From positions 1-54,397 of the forward strand of contig CAAFYG010000101.1 in the NCBI GenBank assembly GCA_900767195.1: 54,397 nt of DNA, read 5' to 3'. Position numbers and translations under genes: made by a program. The stretch is from Clostridia bacterium (GTDB taxonomy: Bacteria > Bacillota > Clostridia > Christensenellales > Borkfalkiaceae). Positions 16,413-25,400 of this stretch are shown here, one piece after another (the stretch's first letter is position 1; each line of letters begins with the position of its first letter). A model generated the notes under the pieces. The model saw nothing but the letters and a program-made list of their open reading frames with translations, was not told the DNA's origin and did no database searches.

Positions 16413-19337
16413 ATGAGTAATTTTTCGATAAGTTTTTCATATCCTTGGTTGCTTTTGCTGTTGATTCCGGCATTTGCACTTGCACTGATTCCGTATTTTC
16501 GCCTTTCGAAGCGGTACAGAAAGACGCGTAATCGTATTATTTCCGTAGTCACGCACCTTTGCGTGATGGTGCTCTGCGTGTGCGTGTTGTGCGGCATTGA
16601 GTTCCGTTACGTAAAAAAGAATCTGGAAAACGAAATTCTTTTGCTTGTGGACGTATCCGATACAAGCAACCGTGCAGAAGAGCGCCGCAACGATTTTGTA
16701 AAAAACGTGCTTGCCGACGGTAGATACGACGGCTACAAAATCGGCGTGGTAACGTTCGGCTTTACGCAGAATTACGTAGTGCCGTTCACTTATGAAATAG
16801 ACGATATTTACGGGTTATATGAGGAAGCAGAACTCCCCGATACGAGCGCGACGAATATAGAAGCTGCTCTGAAATACGCGCAAACTCTTTTCTCTCACCC
16901 TGAAAGTTCGAAAGTAGTGCTGATTACCGACGGATATGAAACGGACGGAAACGCATTTTCCGCGATTCGCGCGCTTACGGCGCAGGGAACGATAGTGGAC
17001 GCGGCTTATATTTCGGAAGATTTCAACGCGGACAGCGACGTTCAGGCAACAGGAATCAAGTTGCCCGAAACACACGTAAAACCCAATGAAGATTGCACGA
17101 TTACGGTGAAATTGAGAAGTCGTTCGGCCACTGAAAATACGCGCGTGATTTTGAAAGATAACGGCGAAGTTGTTAAAACGGTTGATTCGGAAGGCGTTGA
17201 GGTGAACGAAAAAATTGCAAATCTTGCCGTAGGAGAGAATGAGGTTTTGTTTACTCATAAATTCCCCTCGCCCGGTTTGCATGAAATCAGAGTGCAAGTC
17301 ATCGACAGAGACGACGAATTTGAGCAAAACAACGAGTATACCACCTATATATATCTTCAAAAATTCAACAAGGTGTTGATTGTGGAGCAGAAGAGTGCGG
17401 AATCAGATGCGCTTGCGGGGATTCTTGACGAAGAAAAATACGCTGTGGATCGACTTGACCTCTCAGCCGCAGACGTCTTGACTACGAAGAATGGTATTTC
17501 TATCGCGTCCGTGACGGATTTGAGAAGGTACGATCAAGTAATTATGAATAACATAGCCGACAGCGATTTGATGCGCTTTGATGGGTTTACGGATATATTG
17601 TACAGCTATGTGTATGATTACGGTGGAGGATTACTTACGCTCGGCGGTGACGACTCGGCAGGAAAAGCACATGCATACAGCCATGACAGCGAAAAAATAT
17701 CGAAGTACCAGGAATTGCTTCCCGTGCAGGCGATCGATTATACGCCTCCTGTGGGACTTGTGGTTTGTATCGACCGCTCCGGAAGTATGGGCGACGGAAA
17801 ACTCAAAGAGGCAAGGCAGGGACTGATATCTTGTTACCATGCGCTCAATGAGCGGGATTATATCGGCATCGTTACTTTGGACGGCACGTACGATACGATT
17901 TTGCCTTTGACTTCCAAAACGCACGATAACGAGATTACAACGGCTCTGACGGACGACAGATTAGAAACGGCCAAAGATTCGACGAACTTTTTCAGTGCGA
18001 TTTCACGCGCGGGCGAAATGCTGCAAAGCAACCAACAGGTTGAAAAGAAGCACATTATTATCGTTTCCGACGGTGATTACAACGGTCCTTCTGACCCGCC
18101 TATCGAAGAGGCGAAAAAGCTCGCACGGCGAGGCATTTCGATTTCGGTGATTTTGGTTGGTAGCTCGCTGAGCGACATCAAAATGGAAAAATTGAAAGAG
18201 CTTGTTTCGTATGGGCAGAAAGCGGGCTTGGGCGGACAGATTGTTGCCAATGCAAGCGGTAGCAGTCTGATCGATCTCATGCGCGATGATTTGCTTGCCA
18301 CGCAGGTGGCGGAAAGTGTGAACGAACCGTTTGCGCCCATTGTGAAATCGCCCACTTCTGCAATTTTTAACGGCGTGGAATACGGAATTAATCAGGATTC
18401 CGGAACCGGCGACGAAGGCGGAAAGGACGATGAGGAAGAGAAAGACGAGCGTGACGCGTTCAGAATGCGCGTGACGATCGGCGGATTTTACGGTGTGAAA
18501 AAGAAAGAGGGCGCAACTACCTTACTGACCGGAAATTATGATGTTACTCCGCTTTACTCGCAATGGAAATTTGGGGACGGTACGGTTGGAAGTTTTATGA
18601 GCGATCTCACGGGACTTGCGAAAGCAGACGGATCGAAATCTTGGTCTAAGGACTTTATGGAGGACGAAAACGGCAGAAAATTGATTTTAAATATTATAGA
18701 TAATTTGATGCCGACAGAGGATATTTCTCCCGCAGCATACGAATATCAGCTGACGGAGCGCAATTATACGAATACGCTCAGAGTGTATGTGAAACTCGGA
18801 AACGAGGAATATCTCGACGCGAAACTCGTATTTACTTCCGACGGTACGGAGATTTCGTTGAACGAGGCTTCGGAGAACGAAGATTTTTACGTGACAGAGC
18901 CGTTCGGAAAGGCGAATTTATACAGCCGGTGCGAATTTATCGCAAAAAAACCCGGCGTATACAAGATTGTGCTTACGAAAAGGAACGCGGACGGCGAAGC
19001 GATTGAGTTTCAGACCGTGGAAATTTTTAAATCTTTTGCGTTTTCGGAAGAGTATAATCTGTACCCGGAAGACGAAGATCGTGAGGCGTTTCTGATTCGT
19101 CTTGCTGAAAACGGAAACGGAAAAAAAATCGAAGATATAACTGATCCGAAAGAAATTTTTGAGAGTTTTGTGACGGGAATTGACAAAAATTTTGACCCGA
19201 GATATTTGTTTGCGGTAATTTCCATTGTGTTGTTCCTTACGGATATAGCCGTGAGAAAGTTCAAATTCAAATGGCCGCACGAAATTATCATGGAGCGGAG
19301 AAGCGAAAAGGAAAGTAAGAAACAACGGACCGCATAG
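16413..19337 (+). CDS. Large membrane protein with two VWA domains and a GATase1-like domain
   Basis: A 974-residue membrane protein. The start follows GGAGGTGA directly after the previous stop. Two N-terminal hydrophobic segments (about 10-28 and 43-62) precede a first VWA domain (about 74-215) whose metal motif is D80-V-S-D-T84, with Thr in place of the usual last Ser. A CARDB-like beta domain (about 225-310) follows, then a region resembling putative glutamine amidotransferase-like domains (about 320-445, with YDYGGGLLTLGGDDSAG and LLPV). The second VWA has an intact D454-R-S-G-S458. The C-terminal half is beta-rich and ends in a membrane segment (about 931-948) and a basic tail. Large VWA/GATase-like proteins recur in MoxR operons. 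No amidotransferase catalytic triad is evident, so this domain may be structural. The next gene starts 55 bases later with no promoter seen. Confidence 0.87.
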   Translation: MSNFSISFSYPWLLLLLIPAFALALIPYFRLSKRYRKTRNRIISVVTHLCVMVLCVCVLCGIEFRYVKKNLENEILLLVDVSDTSNRAEERRNDFVKNVLADGRYDGYKIGVVTFGFTQNYVVPFTYEIDDIYGLYEEAELPDTSATNIEAALKYAQTLFSHPESSKVVLITDGYETDGNAFSAIRALTAQGTIVDAAYISEDFNADSDVQATGIKLPETHVKPNEDCTITVKLRSRSATENTRVILKDNGEVVKTVDSEGVEVNEKIANLAVGENEVLFTHKFPSPGLHEIRVQVIDRDDEFEQNNEYTTYIYLQKFNKVLIVEQKSAESDALAGILDEEKYAVDRLDLSAADVLTTKNGISIASVTDLRRYDQVIMNNIADSDLMRFDGFTDILYSYVYDYGGGLLTLGGDDSAGKAHAYSHDSEKISKYQELLPVQAIDYTPPVGLVVCIDRSGSMGDGKLKEARQGLISCYHALNERDYIGIVTLDGTYDTILPLTSKTHDNEITTALTDDRLETAKDSTNFFSAISRAGEMLQSNQQVEKKHIIIVSDGDYNGPSDPPIEEAKKLARRGISISVILVGSSLSDIKMEKLKELVSYGQKAGLGGQIVANASGSSLIDLMRDDLLATQVAESVNEPFAPIVKSPTSAIFNGVEYGINQDSGTGDEGGKDDEEEKDERDAFRMRVTIGGFYGVKKKEGATTLLTGNYDVTPLYSQWKFGDGTVGSFMSDLTGLAKADGSKSWSKDFMEDENGRKLILNIIDNLMPTEDISPAAYEYQLTERNYTNTLRVYVKLGNEEYLDAKLVFTSDGTEISLNEASENEDFYVTEPFGKANLYSRCEFIAKKPGVYKIVLTKRNADGEAIEFQTVEIFKSFAFSEEYNLYPEDEDREAFLIRLAENGNGKKIEDITDPKEIFESFVTGIDKNFDPRYLFAVISIVLFLTDIAVRKFKFKWPHEIIMERRSEKESKKQRTA

Positions 19338-19392
19338 TCGCGGCAAAGCGTTTCGTCGGTGACATTGACGGAATGCAAAGCAGGAGAACGAA

Positions 19393-22263
19393 ATGAAAAG
19401 ATTAAAGAGTTTATTTTTAATGTTTGCACTCGTCGTTACCGCGTTTTTTTCCGCTTGCGCCAAGGAGGAAACGCTGGAGTCGCCGACGAATCTTGCCGTT
19501 GACGTAGAAAACGTTTTAACATGGAGCGAAGTGGCGGACGCGCGTACATATACCGTGGAGGCCGCAAACATAGATACCGATGCGAAAGAAGAAAAAAACG
19601 TGCGTAAAGCGACGCTGGATCTTGCGTTTTTAAAGACGGGAAGCTATATTTTGCGGGTGCGCGCAAATTCAGGTAAAGACGATTCGGTAAAATCTGCTTG
19701 GTCGGAAGCAATAGAATTCCGTATGAACTATTCTACGGGATGCGTGTATGAATTGATAAATAATAATTCCGAATATCAGATTACCCGTGTAGGGACTTCT
19801 ACGGAAGGGAATGTGGAATTCGAGGACGAATACCGCGGCAAGCCTGTGACGATGATTGCCGACGGCGCGTTTCGCGGTAGTTCGAGAGTGACGGGCATAA
19901 CCCTCGGCGCAAATATACGTTCCGTCGGCGAGTCGGCGTTTTATAATTGCAGAAATCTTGAAACGATTCGATTAAACGAAAATCTTACGAGCATAGGTAG
20001 CGACGCGTTTCAAAGTTGCAGTACATTGACCGAGGTGACTATTCCGGACGGAGTAACTTCGATCGGTGAAAGTACTTTCGCATATTGTTACGCGCTCGAA
20101 AGCGTCGCGTTAGGAAAAGTGCAGAAGATCGGTGAGTCGGCGTTTTCGAATTGTACCGCAATGAGAGAGATTATTTTGCCAGATTCAGTGGTTTCGCTCG
20201 GAAAATATGCTTTTTATTCCAACTCGGCGGCGGTAAGATTGAAAATCGGTAAGAATCTTGAAACGATCGGCAATTTGGCGTTCAGCGGTTGCAAAGAGCT
20301 GAGTGAAATCGAGTTTTACGGAGAAAACGGAACGGATGGGCAAAAGGGGAGTCTGACTTCGATCGGCGATTACGCGTTTACCGAATGTAACGCGTTACAA
20401 AGCGTACATTTGCCGGATACATTGGAAACGCTCGGTTCGTATGCGTTTATCCGTGCTGAAAATCTCAGCGAACTTACGATTCCGGACAGCGTTCTGAATG
20501 TAGGCGCGGCCGTTGTTTACGGAACGGAGATCTATAAAGCACAGGCAGCAGACGGCTATATTTATGCGGATAGATGGTTGACTCAGCTTTCCGAAGAAAA
20601 AAAAGCTTTGTTTTCCGACAGTGAAAATAAGGTCAACATCAATGTTGCCGTCGGAAGCGTCGCAAACGGCGCAAAGACAACGGAAACGCTCCCCCAAGAT
20701 ACGCGAGGGATCGCCGCTCAAGTTTTTGCCGGGTGCAACGGATTGTATCAAGTCCAGATTCCGAAAGGCGTGAGAAATATAGGAGCTTATGCGTTTGCAA
20801 ATTGCGAAGAATTGGATTCCGTGATTTCAATCGCTGGCGGCGAACTCCGATATCTCGGCATGGGCGCGTTTTCTAATTCTCAAAAACTTATCCGTGCGTT
20901 TTTCCCCGTGTCTAATCAGGATCCGAGTGTAGGGTTAAAAACGATCGGAGCGGGGGCTTTTTATGGTACGTCGTACAACGGGGCGAATATTCCTTCGACC
21001 GTAACGAGTATCGGCAAAGACGCGTTTAAAGAAAGCAGCCTTTGGAAAACGGCGCAAGACAAAGGTGAAGCCGTGGTGTCTGCCGGCGGCTGGGTGGTAG
21101 GATATATTGACGGCACATCCGTAAACTCTGTGTCGATGGCGGGGAAGAAGGGAATTGCGGATTACGCTTTTGCGGAATGTAAAACGATTACTTCCGTGCG
21201 AGATACCGCCAATGTGGAGTATATCGGCAGAAGCGCGTTTTATTTGAGTTCGCTGGAGAGTATTTCTTTGGGCGGAAAAATTACGGAAATTCAGCCGTAC
21301 ACTTTCTACGGGTGCAATCTCGGTGCGATTACGTTGCCCGCGAATTTAACCGCCATCGGGCGTTCGGCTTTTTATCAGACAGCGCTTTCGGGAGTCGATT
21401 TTTCGTCATCGAACAAGTTGGAGAAAATAGGCGAGTATGCATTTTTCGGCGCGGAAAGTTTGAAATACGTGTATTTCGGGGACACGCTGAAAGAGATCGG
21501 TAATTTTGCTTTCTACGGTTGCAAAGTGCTTGATTTGTCGTCTGAGGGCTCGGAACTTCCGGATTCTCTCGAAAAGATCGGCAATTCTGCGTTTCGAAAT
21601 TGCAGTTTGTTGAAAACGGTGACCTTTGGAAACGGTCTGAAAGAGATCGGTGCGCAAGCTTTCCGCGAAAGCGGACTCCGGACTCTGCATTTGCCGGATA
21701 GCCTTGAAAAAATCGGTGCATTGGCATTTTATGAAAACGTGTGGCTTACCGAGGTGACTTTCGGCAACGGTCTGAAAGAGATCGAAACTTATGCTTTTTG
21801 CGGCGACGTGAAACTGACGGGTATAGCGCTTCCCGACGGACTTGAAAAGTTGGGCGATTATGCATTTAGAGATTGCGACAATCTGGGTTCGGTAACAATT
21901 GCTTCGTCGGTAAAAGAATTGGGTTTGCATGCTTTTTATTGGTGCGATTCTCTCACGGTGTATACTGACGCGGCGGCGGAAAATAACGGGTGGATCAAAT
22001 TCTGGAATTCGTCCTATCGCCCCGTAGTGTATTCCTGCACGCTTTCCGAAGATAAATCGTACGTGGTTTCGATGCTTACGGGAAATACGGAAAATCTTTC
22101 CGCCGTGGGCGGGGTTTCCGATCCGTACCGGTTCGGCTATGAATTCAAGGGCTGGGCGACGAGCGCGGACGCAACGACCGTAGAATATACCACGGCGCAA
22201 GCGACGCAGTTGCCCGCAGGAACGAGACTGTACGCCGTATGGGCGCAACGGGCTTCGGAGTAA
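19393..22263 (+). CDS. LRR_5 lipoprotein, last gene of the MoxR/VWA operon
   Basis: A 956-residue probable lipoprotein. AGGAG lies 7 bases before the ATG. The signal peptide ends at FFSAC (Cys22). An Fn3-like domain (about 29-115, with LAVDVENVLTWSEV) is followed by an LRR_5 array (about 120-870) whose units read AF-x-x-C/G and then L-P-x-S/G-L/V-x-x-I-G. One InlB-type repeat closes the protein (about 880-953, ending TRLYAVWAQ). A 19-base identical stretch recurs at 21631-21649 and 21766-21784, a sign of recent internal repeat duplication. It follows the two-VWA gene after 55 bases with no visible promoter or terminator, so it is probably co-transcribed with the MoxR set. Binding partner unknown. 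Confidence 0.9.
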   Translation: MKRLKSLFLMFALVVTAFFSACAKEETLESPTNLAVDVENVLTWSEVADARTYTVEAANIDTDAKEEKNVRKATLDLAFLKTGSYILRVRANSGKDDSVKSAWSEAIEFRMNYSTGCVYELINNNSEYQITRVGTSTEGNVEFEDEYRGKPVTMIADGAFRGSSRVTGITLGANIRSVGESAFYNCRNLETIRLNENLTSIGSDAFQSCSTLTEVTIPDGVTSIGESTFAYCYALESVALGKVQKIGESAFSNCTAMREIILPDSVVSLGKYAFYSNSAAVRLKIGKNLETIGNLAFSGCKELSEIEFYGENGTDGQKGSLTSIGDYAFTECNALQSVHLPDTLETLGSYAFIRAENLSELTIPDSVLNVGAAVVYGTEIYKAQAADGYIYADRWLTQLSEEKKALFSDSENKVNINVAVGSVANGAKTTETLPQDTRGIAAQVFAGCNGLYQVQIPKGVRNIGAYAFANCEELDSVISIAGGELRYLGMGAFSNSQKLIRAFFPVSNQDPSVGLKTIGAGAFYGTSYNGANIPSTVTSIGKDAFKESSLWKTAQDKGEAVVSAGGWVVGYIDGTSVNSVSMAGKKGIADYAFAECKTITSVRDTANVEYIGRSAFYLSSLESISLGGKITEIQPYTFYGCNLGAITLPANLTAIGRSAFYQTALSGVDFSSSNKLEKIGEYAFFGAESLKYVYFGDTLKEIGNFAFYGCKVLDLSSEGSELPDSLEKIGNSAFRNCSLLKTVTFGNGLKEIGAQAFRESGLRTLHLPDSLEKIGALAFYENVWLTEVTFGNGLKEIETYAFCGDVKLTGIALPDGLEKLGDYAFRDCDNLGSVTIASSVKELGLHAFYWCDSLTVYTDAAAENNGWIKFWNSSYRPVVYSCTLSEDKSYVVSMLTGNTENLSAVGGVSDPYRFGYEFKGWATSADATTVEYTTAQATQLPAGTRLYAVWAQRASE

Positions 22264-22299
22264 GAGACGCCGCGATTGAGAGAAAAAGAATGCGGCAGA

Positions 22300-22339
22300 G
22301 TGAAAATTTTTTCACATTAGCGAAAATTCGGCGAATTTT
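22300..22339 (+). terminator. Weak AT-rich hairpins after the MoxR/VWA operon
   Basis: Two short AT-rich inverted repeats lie here: GTGAAA/TTTCAC in 22300-22315 and AAAATTC/GAATTTT at 22323-22329 and 22333-22339. Both are adjacent to T-rich sequence. Neither is a convincing canonical terminator, but together they may end the upstream operon just before the next promoter. Confidence 0.25.
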
Positions 22340-22340
22340 G

Positions 22341-22369
22341 TTGATTTTTCGTGTAAAAAGTTTTATAAT
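22341..22369 (+). promoter_or_regulatory. Sigma-A type promoter for the beta-repeat lipoprotein gene
   Basis: TTGATT (22341-22346), a 17-base spacer, and TATAAT (22364-22369). The expected start near 22376 gives a leader of about 120 bases to the ATG at 22495. Confidence 0.75.
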
Positions 22370-22494
22370 ATTCGAAACGGAAATTACAGAGAACGTAAAA
22401 ATCGATTTTTTCTGTTTTCGAAGTATATGAATTTGTCCAAAAAAACGGGCAGACAGATTTGATTCAGACGATGAGCAAAGAAGGAGATTGCAGT

Positions 22495-25400
22495 ATGAAG
22501 AATAAAACAAAGAAGAAATCTTTGCGCACATTATTATTCGTGATTGCGGCGGCGGGGTGTCTTGGCGCGGCGGCTTGCGCGAAAGAGAAGCTTACTTTAT
22601 CTTTTGCCGTGAACGGCGGCGCGGATATTGCCGCGGCAGAGGTGAAAAAAGGCGAAGAATATTCTCTGCCTACGCCCACGCGCGAAGGTTACGAGTTTGA
22701 GGGGTGGTATGCCACGGAAGATTTTTCGGGCGATCCCGTTGAAAAAATTACCGACGTACAGGAAAACCATACGTTTTATGCGAAATGGGCAAAGGTGCAG
22801 ACAATCACTTTGAATGCGAACGGCGGCACGCTTTCCGCAACCACGGTGAAAGCGAAAGTCGGGGCGAATCTTTCCGAAGTTCTTGCTTCGTACGTGCCGG
22901 AAAAGACGGGGTACGTATTCGGCGCGTGGTTCGGCGCAGACGGTAAGGAAATATCCAAAACCGCTGTAGTGCCCGATTCGGATTTGACGCTCACCGCTAA
23001 ATACAAAGTGGGCTATACGGTGGAAATTTACCGCCAGAATCTTGAACAAACCGGTTACGAAAAAGATGAGCAGCCGCTTGTATATTACGATTACGAGGGC
23101 GTGACGGTGAATGCGGAGGAAAAACTCCGCGGATTCACAGAGGTAGCGAAAAAGGGCGAGAGCGGCACGCTGGCGTCGATTAAGCTTACGGGCAATGCAG
23201 CCGATAACGTAATGCGCCTGTATTTCGACCGAAAGACGTTTACCGTTACATATAAAGTAACTTATCCGGACGGCTCGGGGAAAACGCAGTCTTCCGTGAA
23301 CGTGCTTTACGGCAAAAAGGTGCAGGTGCCTTGCGATTACGAAGCGGAAGGGTATCTTCTTACGGGGTGGAGTAAACGCGAAGGCGGCGAGGCGGAATAT
23401 TTCACCGATACGATGAAACATTGCCTTTACGGCGAAAAAGACGCAGAAACGGAAACCTCCGACGAAATTGCGCCCGAGGACTCCGTAAATCTTTACGCCG
23501 TGTGGGAAAAAGGCTACACGGATATGTTCGGCGGCTACGATGCTCTCTATCTGTTTGATAAAGAGGGCTCGAAAATTTATATGAGCCGCGGCGGCGTATT
23601 TTTTGAAGGCAAGTATTATGCGAAATCTTCGAATTTCGAGTTTGACACGGGCAGCGAGGTTTTAAACGGTAAGTTGATTGGCAACGGTTCGTTCGTGTAT
23701 CTCGACGGTACGCACGAATTTCCGCATGCCGTTTGTTTTAACTATGCTACGGGAAAAACCGACGATTCTACGTATATCGATTTCGGCGACGACAACACAT
23801 TGTTGTACGTAACCAGAAAAGATGACAGAACATATTCTTCCAAAGGGGTATATGAGCTTACGGACGACGGCTATTTTAAAGCGACTTTTATAGACGGCGA
23901 TCTTAATGGACGGGAACTTACCTTCTTCCGCGGTAAGCTTTCGAACGGCGACGACGTTTTCGTACAGAGAAACGACGAAGAGATTTGTTCGATGTATCGC
24001 CATATAGTGAACGGTTCGTCGCTGGTGCAAACTTCGCGGATCGCCGAAGGATATTTCGAGCTTAAGCTTGACGGATTCGGTATTGCTTCGCTCAATACGG
24101 GAACAACCGCCGATCCGCAGATTTCGCAATTTTATTATACGATGGAAAACCGCGAAATCACCTTGTATAATTCTTACCGTTCGAAGCAGGGCGTGATTCG
24201 CGTATTTGATGACGACAACGGCAAGACGGGCTGGATGTTCTATAATTCCGCGTTCGATCGTACAATCGTGGCAGCGGACGGTTCGGCGATTACGATGGAC
24301 GGCGTTTGCAATCTTACTTATAAAGATAAAAACGGTACGGAAACGTCGGGGTATTACGCTACTTCTTCCACCGTTCTCGGCACGCTCGTCGGCATGAATA
24401 AAAACGACAAGGCGTACAGATTCCTTGTAACTTCCTATTCGGAAGAAGTACTCGGCGACGACGGGAAAAAGACGACGGAAACGAAGTATAATTTCGTAGC
24501 GAAATCCGATAAGTATGCCGAATACTACTTCCAAAGCAACGCAGGTACGATGTACGGCCCGCTGCTCGTGATCGACGACGACGGCGCAGGAACGGCTTCG
24601 ATTTACGAATATATATCCGCAACAAAAACTTACTCCATCGCCTCGAAAGGTACGTATACCAAGGACGAAAAGAGCGGGTTATATACTTATACGGCAAAGG
24701 AAAGCCACGCAGTGGACGGCGGAACGGGGGCTTACAATATCGAGGGGTTGACAACCGCGGTATTCCGCGTTGATACCGAAAGCACCGCGTACAGCGTGTA
24801 TTACTGGAACACCGTATTAGACGGCGAAACGTGGGAAAATTACGAAAAATCGTACGTTTCCGCCGACGGAAAAGCAACGCTTAAAAAAGTGGGCAGCATT
24901 ATGCGGCTCGACAACGACGGAATCGTGACTTCCGGTACGTTTGCAACGAATACGAAAACGAACGTAACCACGATCACGAACGGCAAGAAAAATAAAGCGT
25001 ACGTAAGAATCGACGAGAAAAACGGCACGTTTGAAGTGCTCTGGACTTCTCCGTATTCTTCCTATCTCATGGATGAAAAAGGGAAAACAGACACAGCGAA
25101 ATATATAACGTTTGACGGCACCGGCTCTTCGAAAAACGGCGGCGCGACGTACACCGTAGTTACGGGTTCCGGCGAAAGTCGCGTGACTACGACGTATACG
25201 GGTAAGTTTACCGAAACGGATGAAACGGATTCGATCAACGCCAACTATAAAGTATGCGTATTTACAGGCACAACAGAAGAGAATAAGCCTATTGAGTTTA
25301 AATTCTTGCGCGTGCGCGGTTCTTCTTCGATTACGATTTACACGTACAACAAATTGCTGAACGGCGAATATACTTCCGCGAGCGAAGGCAGTTTGAAACT

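Noticed and set aside
22264..22340. A strong terminator at the end of the MoxR/VWA operon
   Set aside because: Only short AT-rich inverted repeats are present, so this is listed at low confidence and not as a clear terminator.
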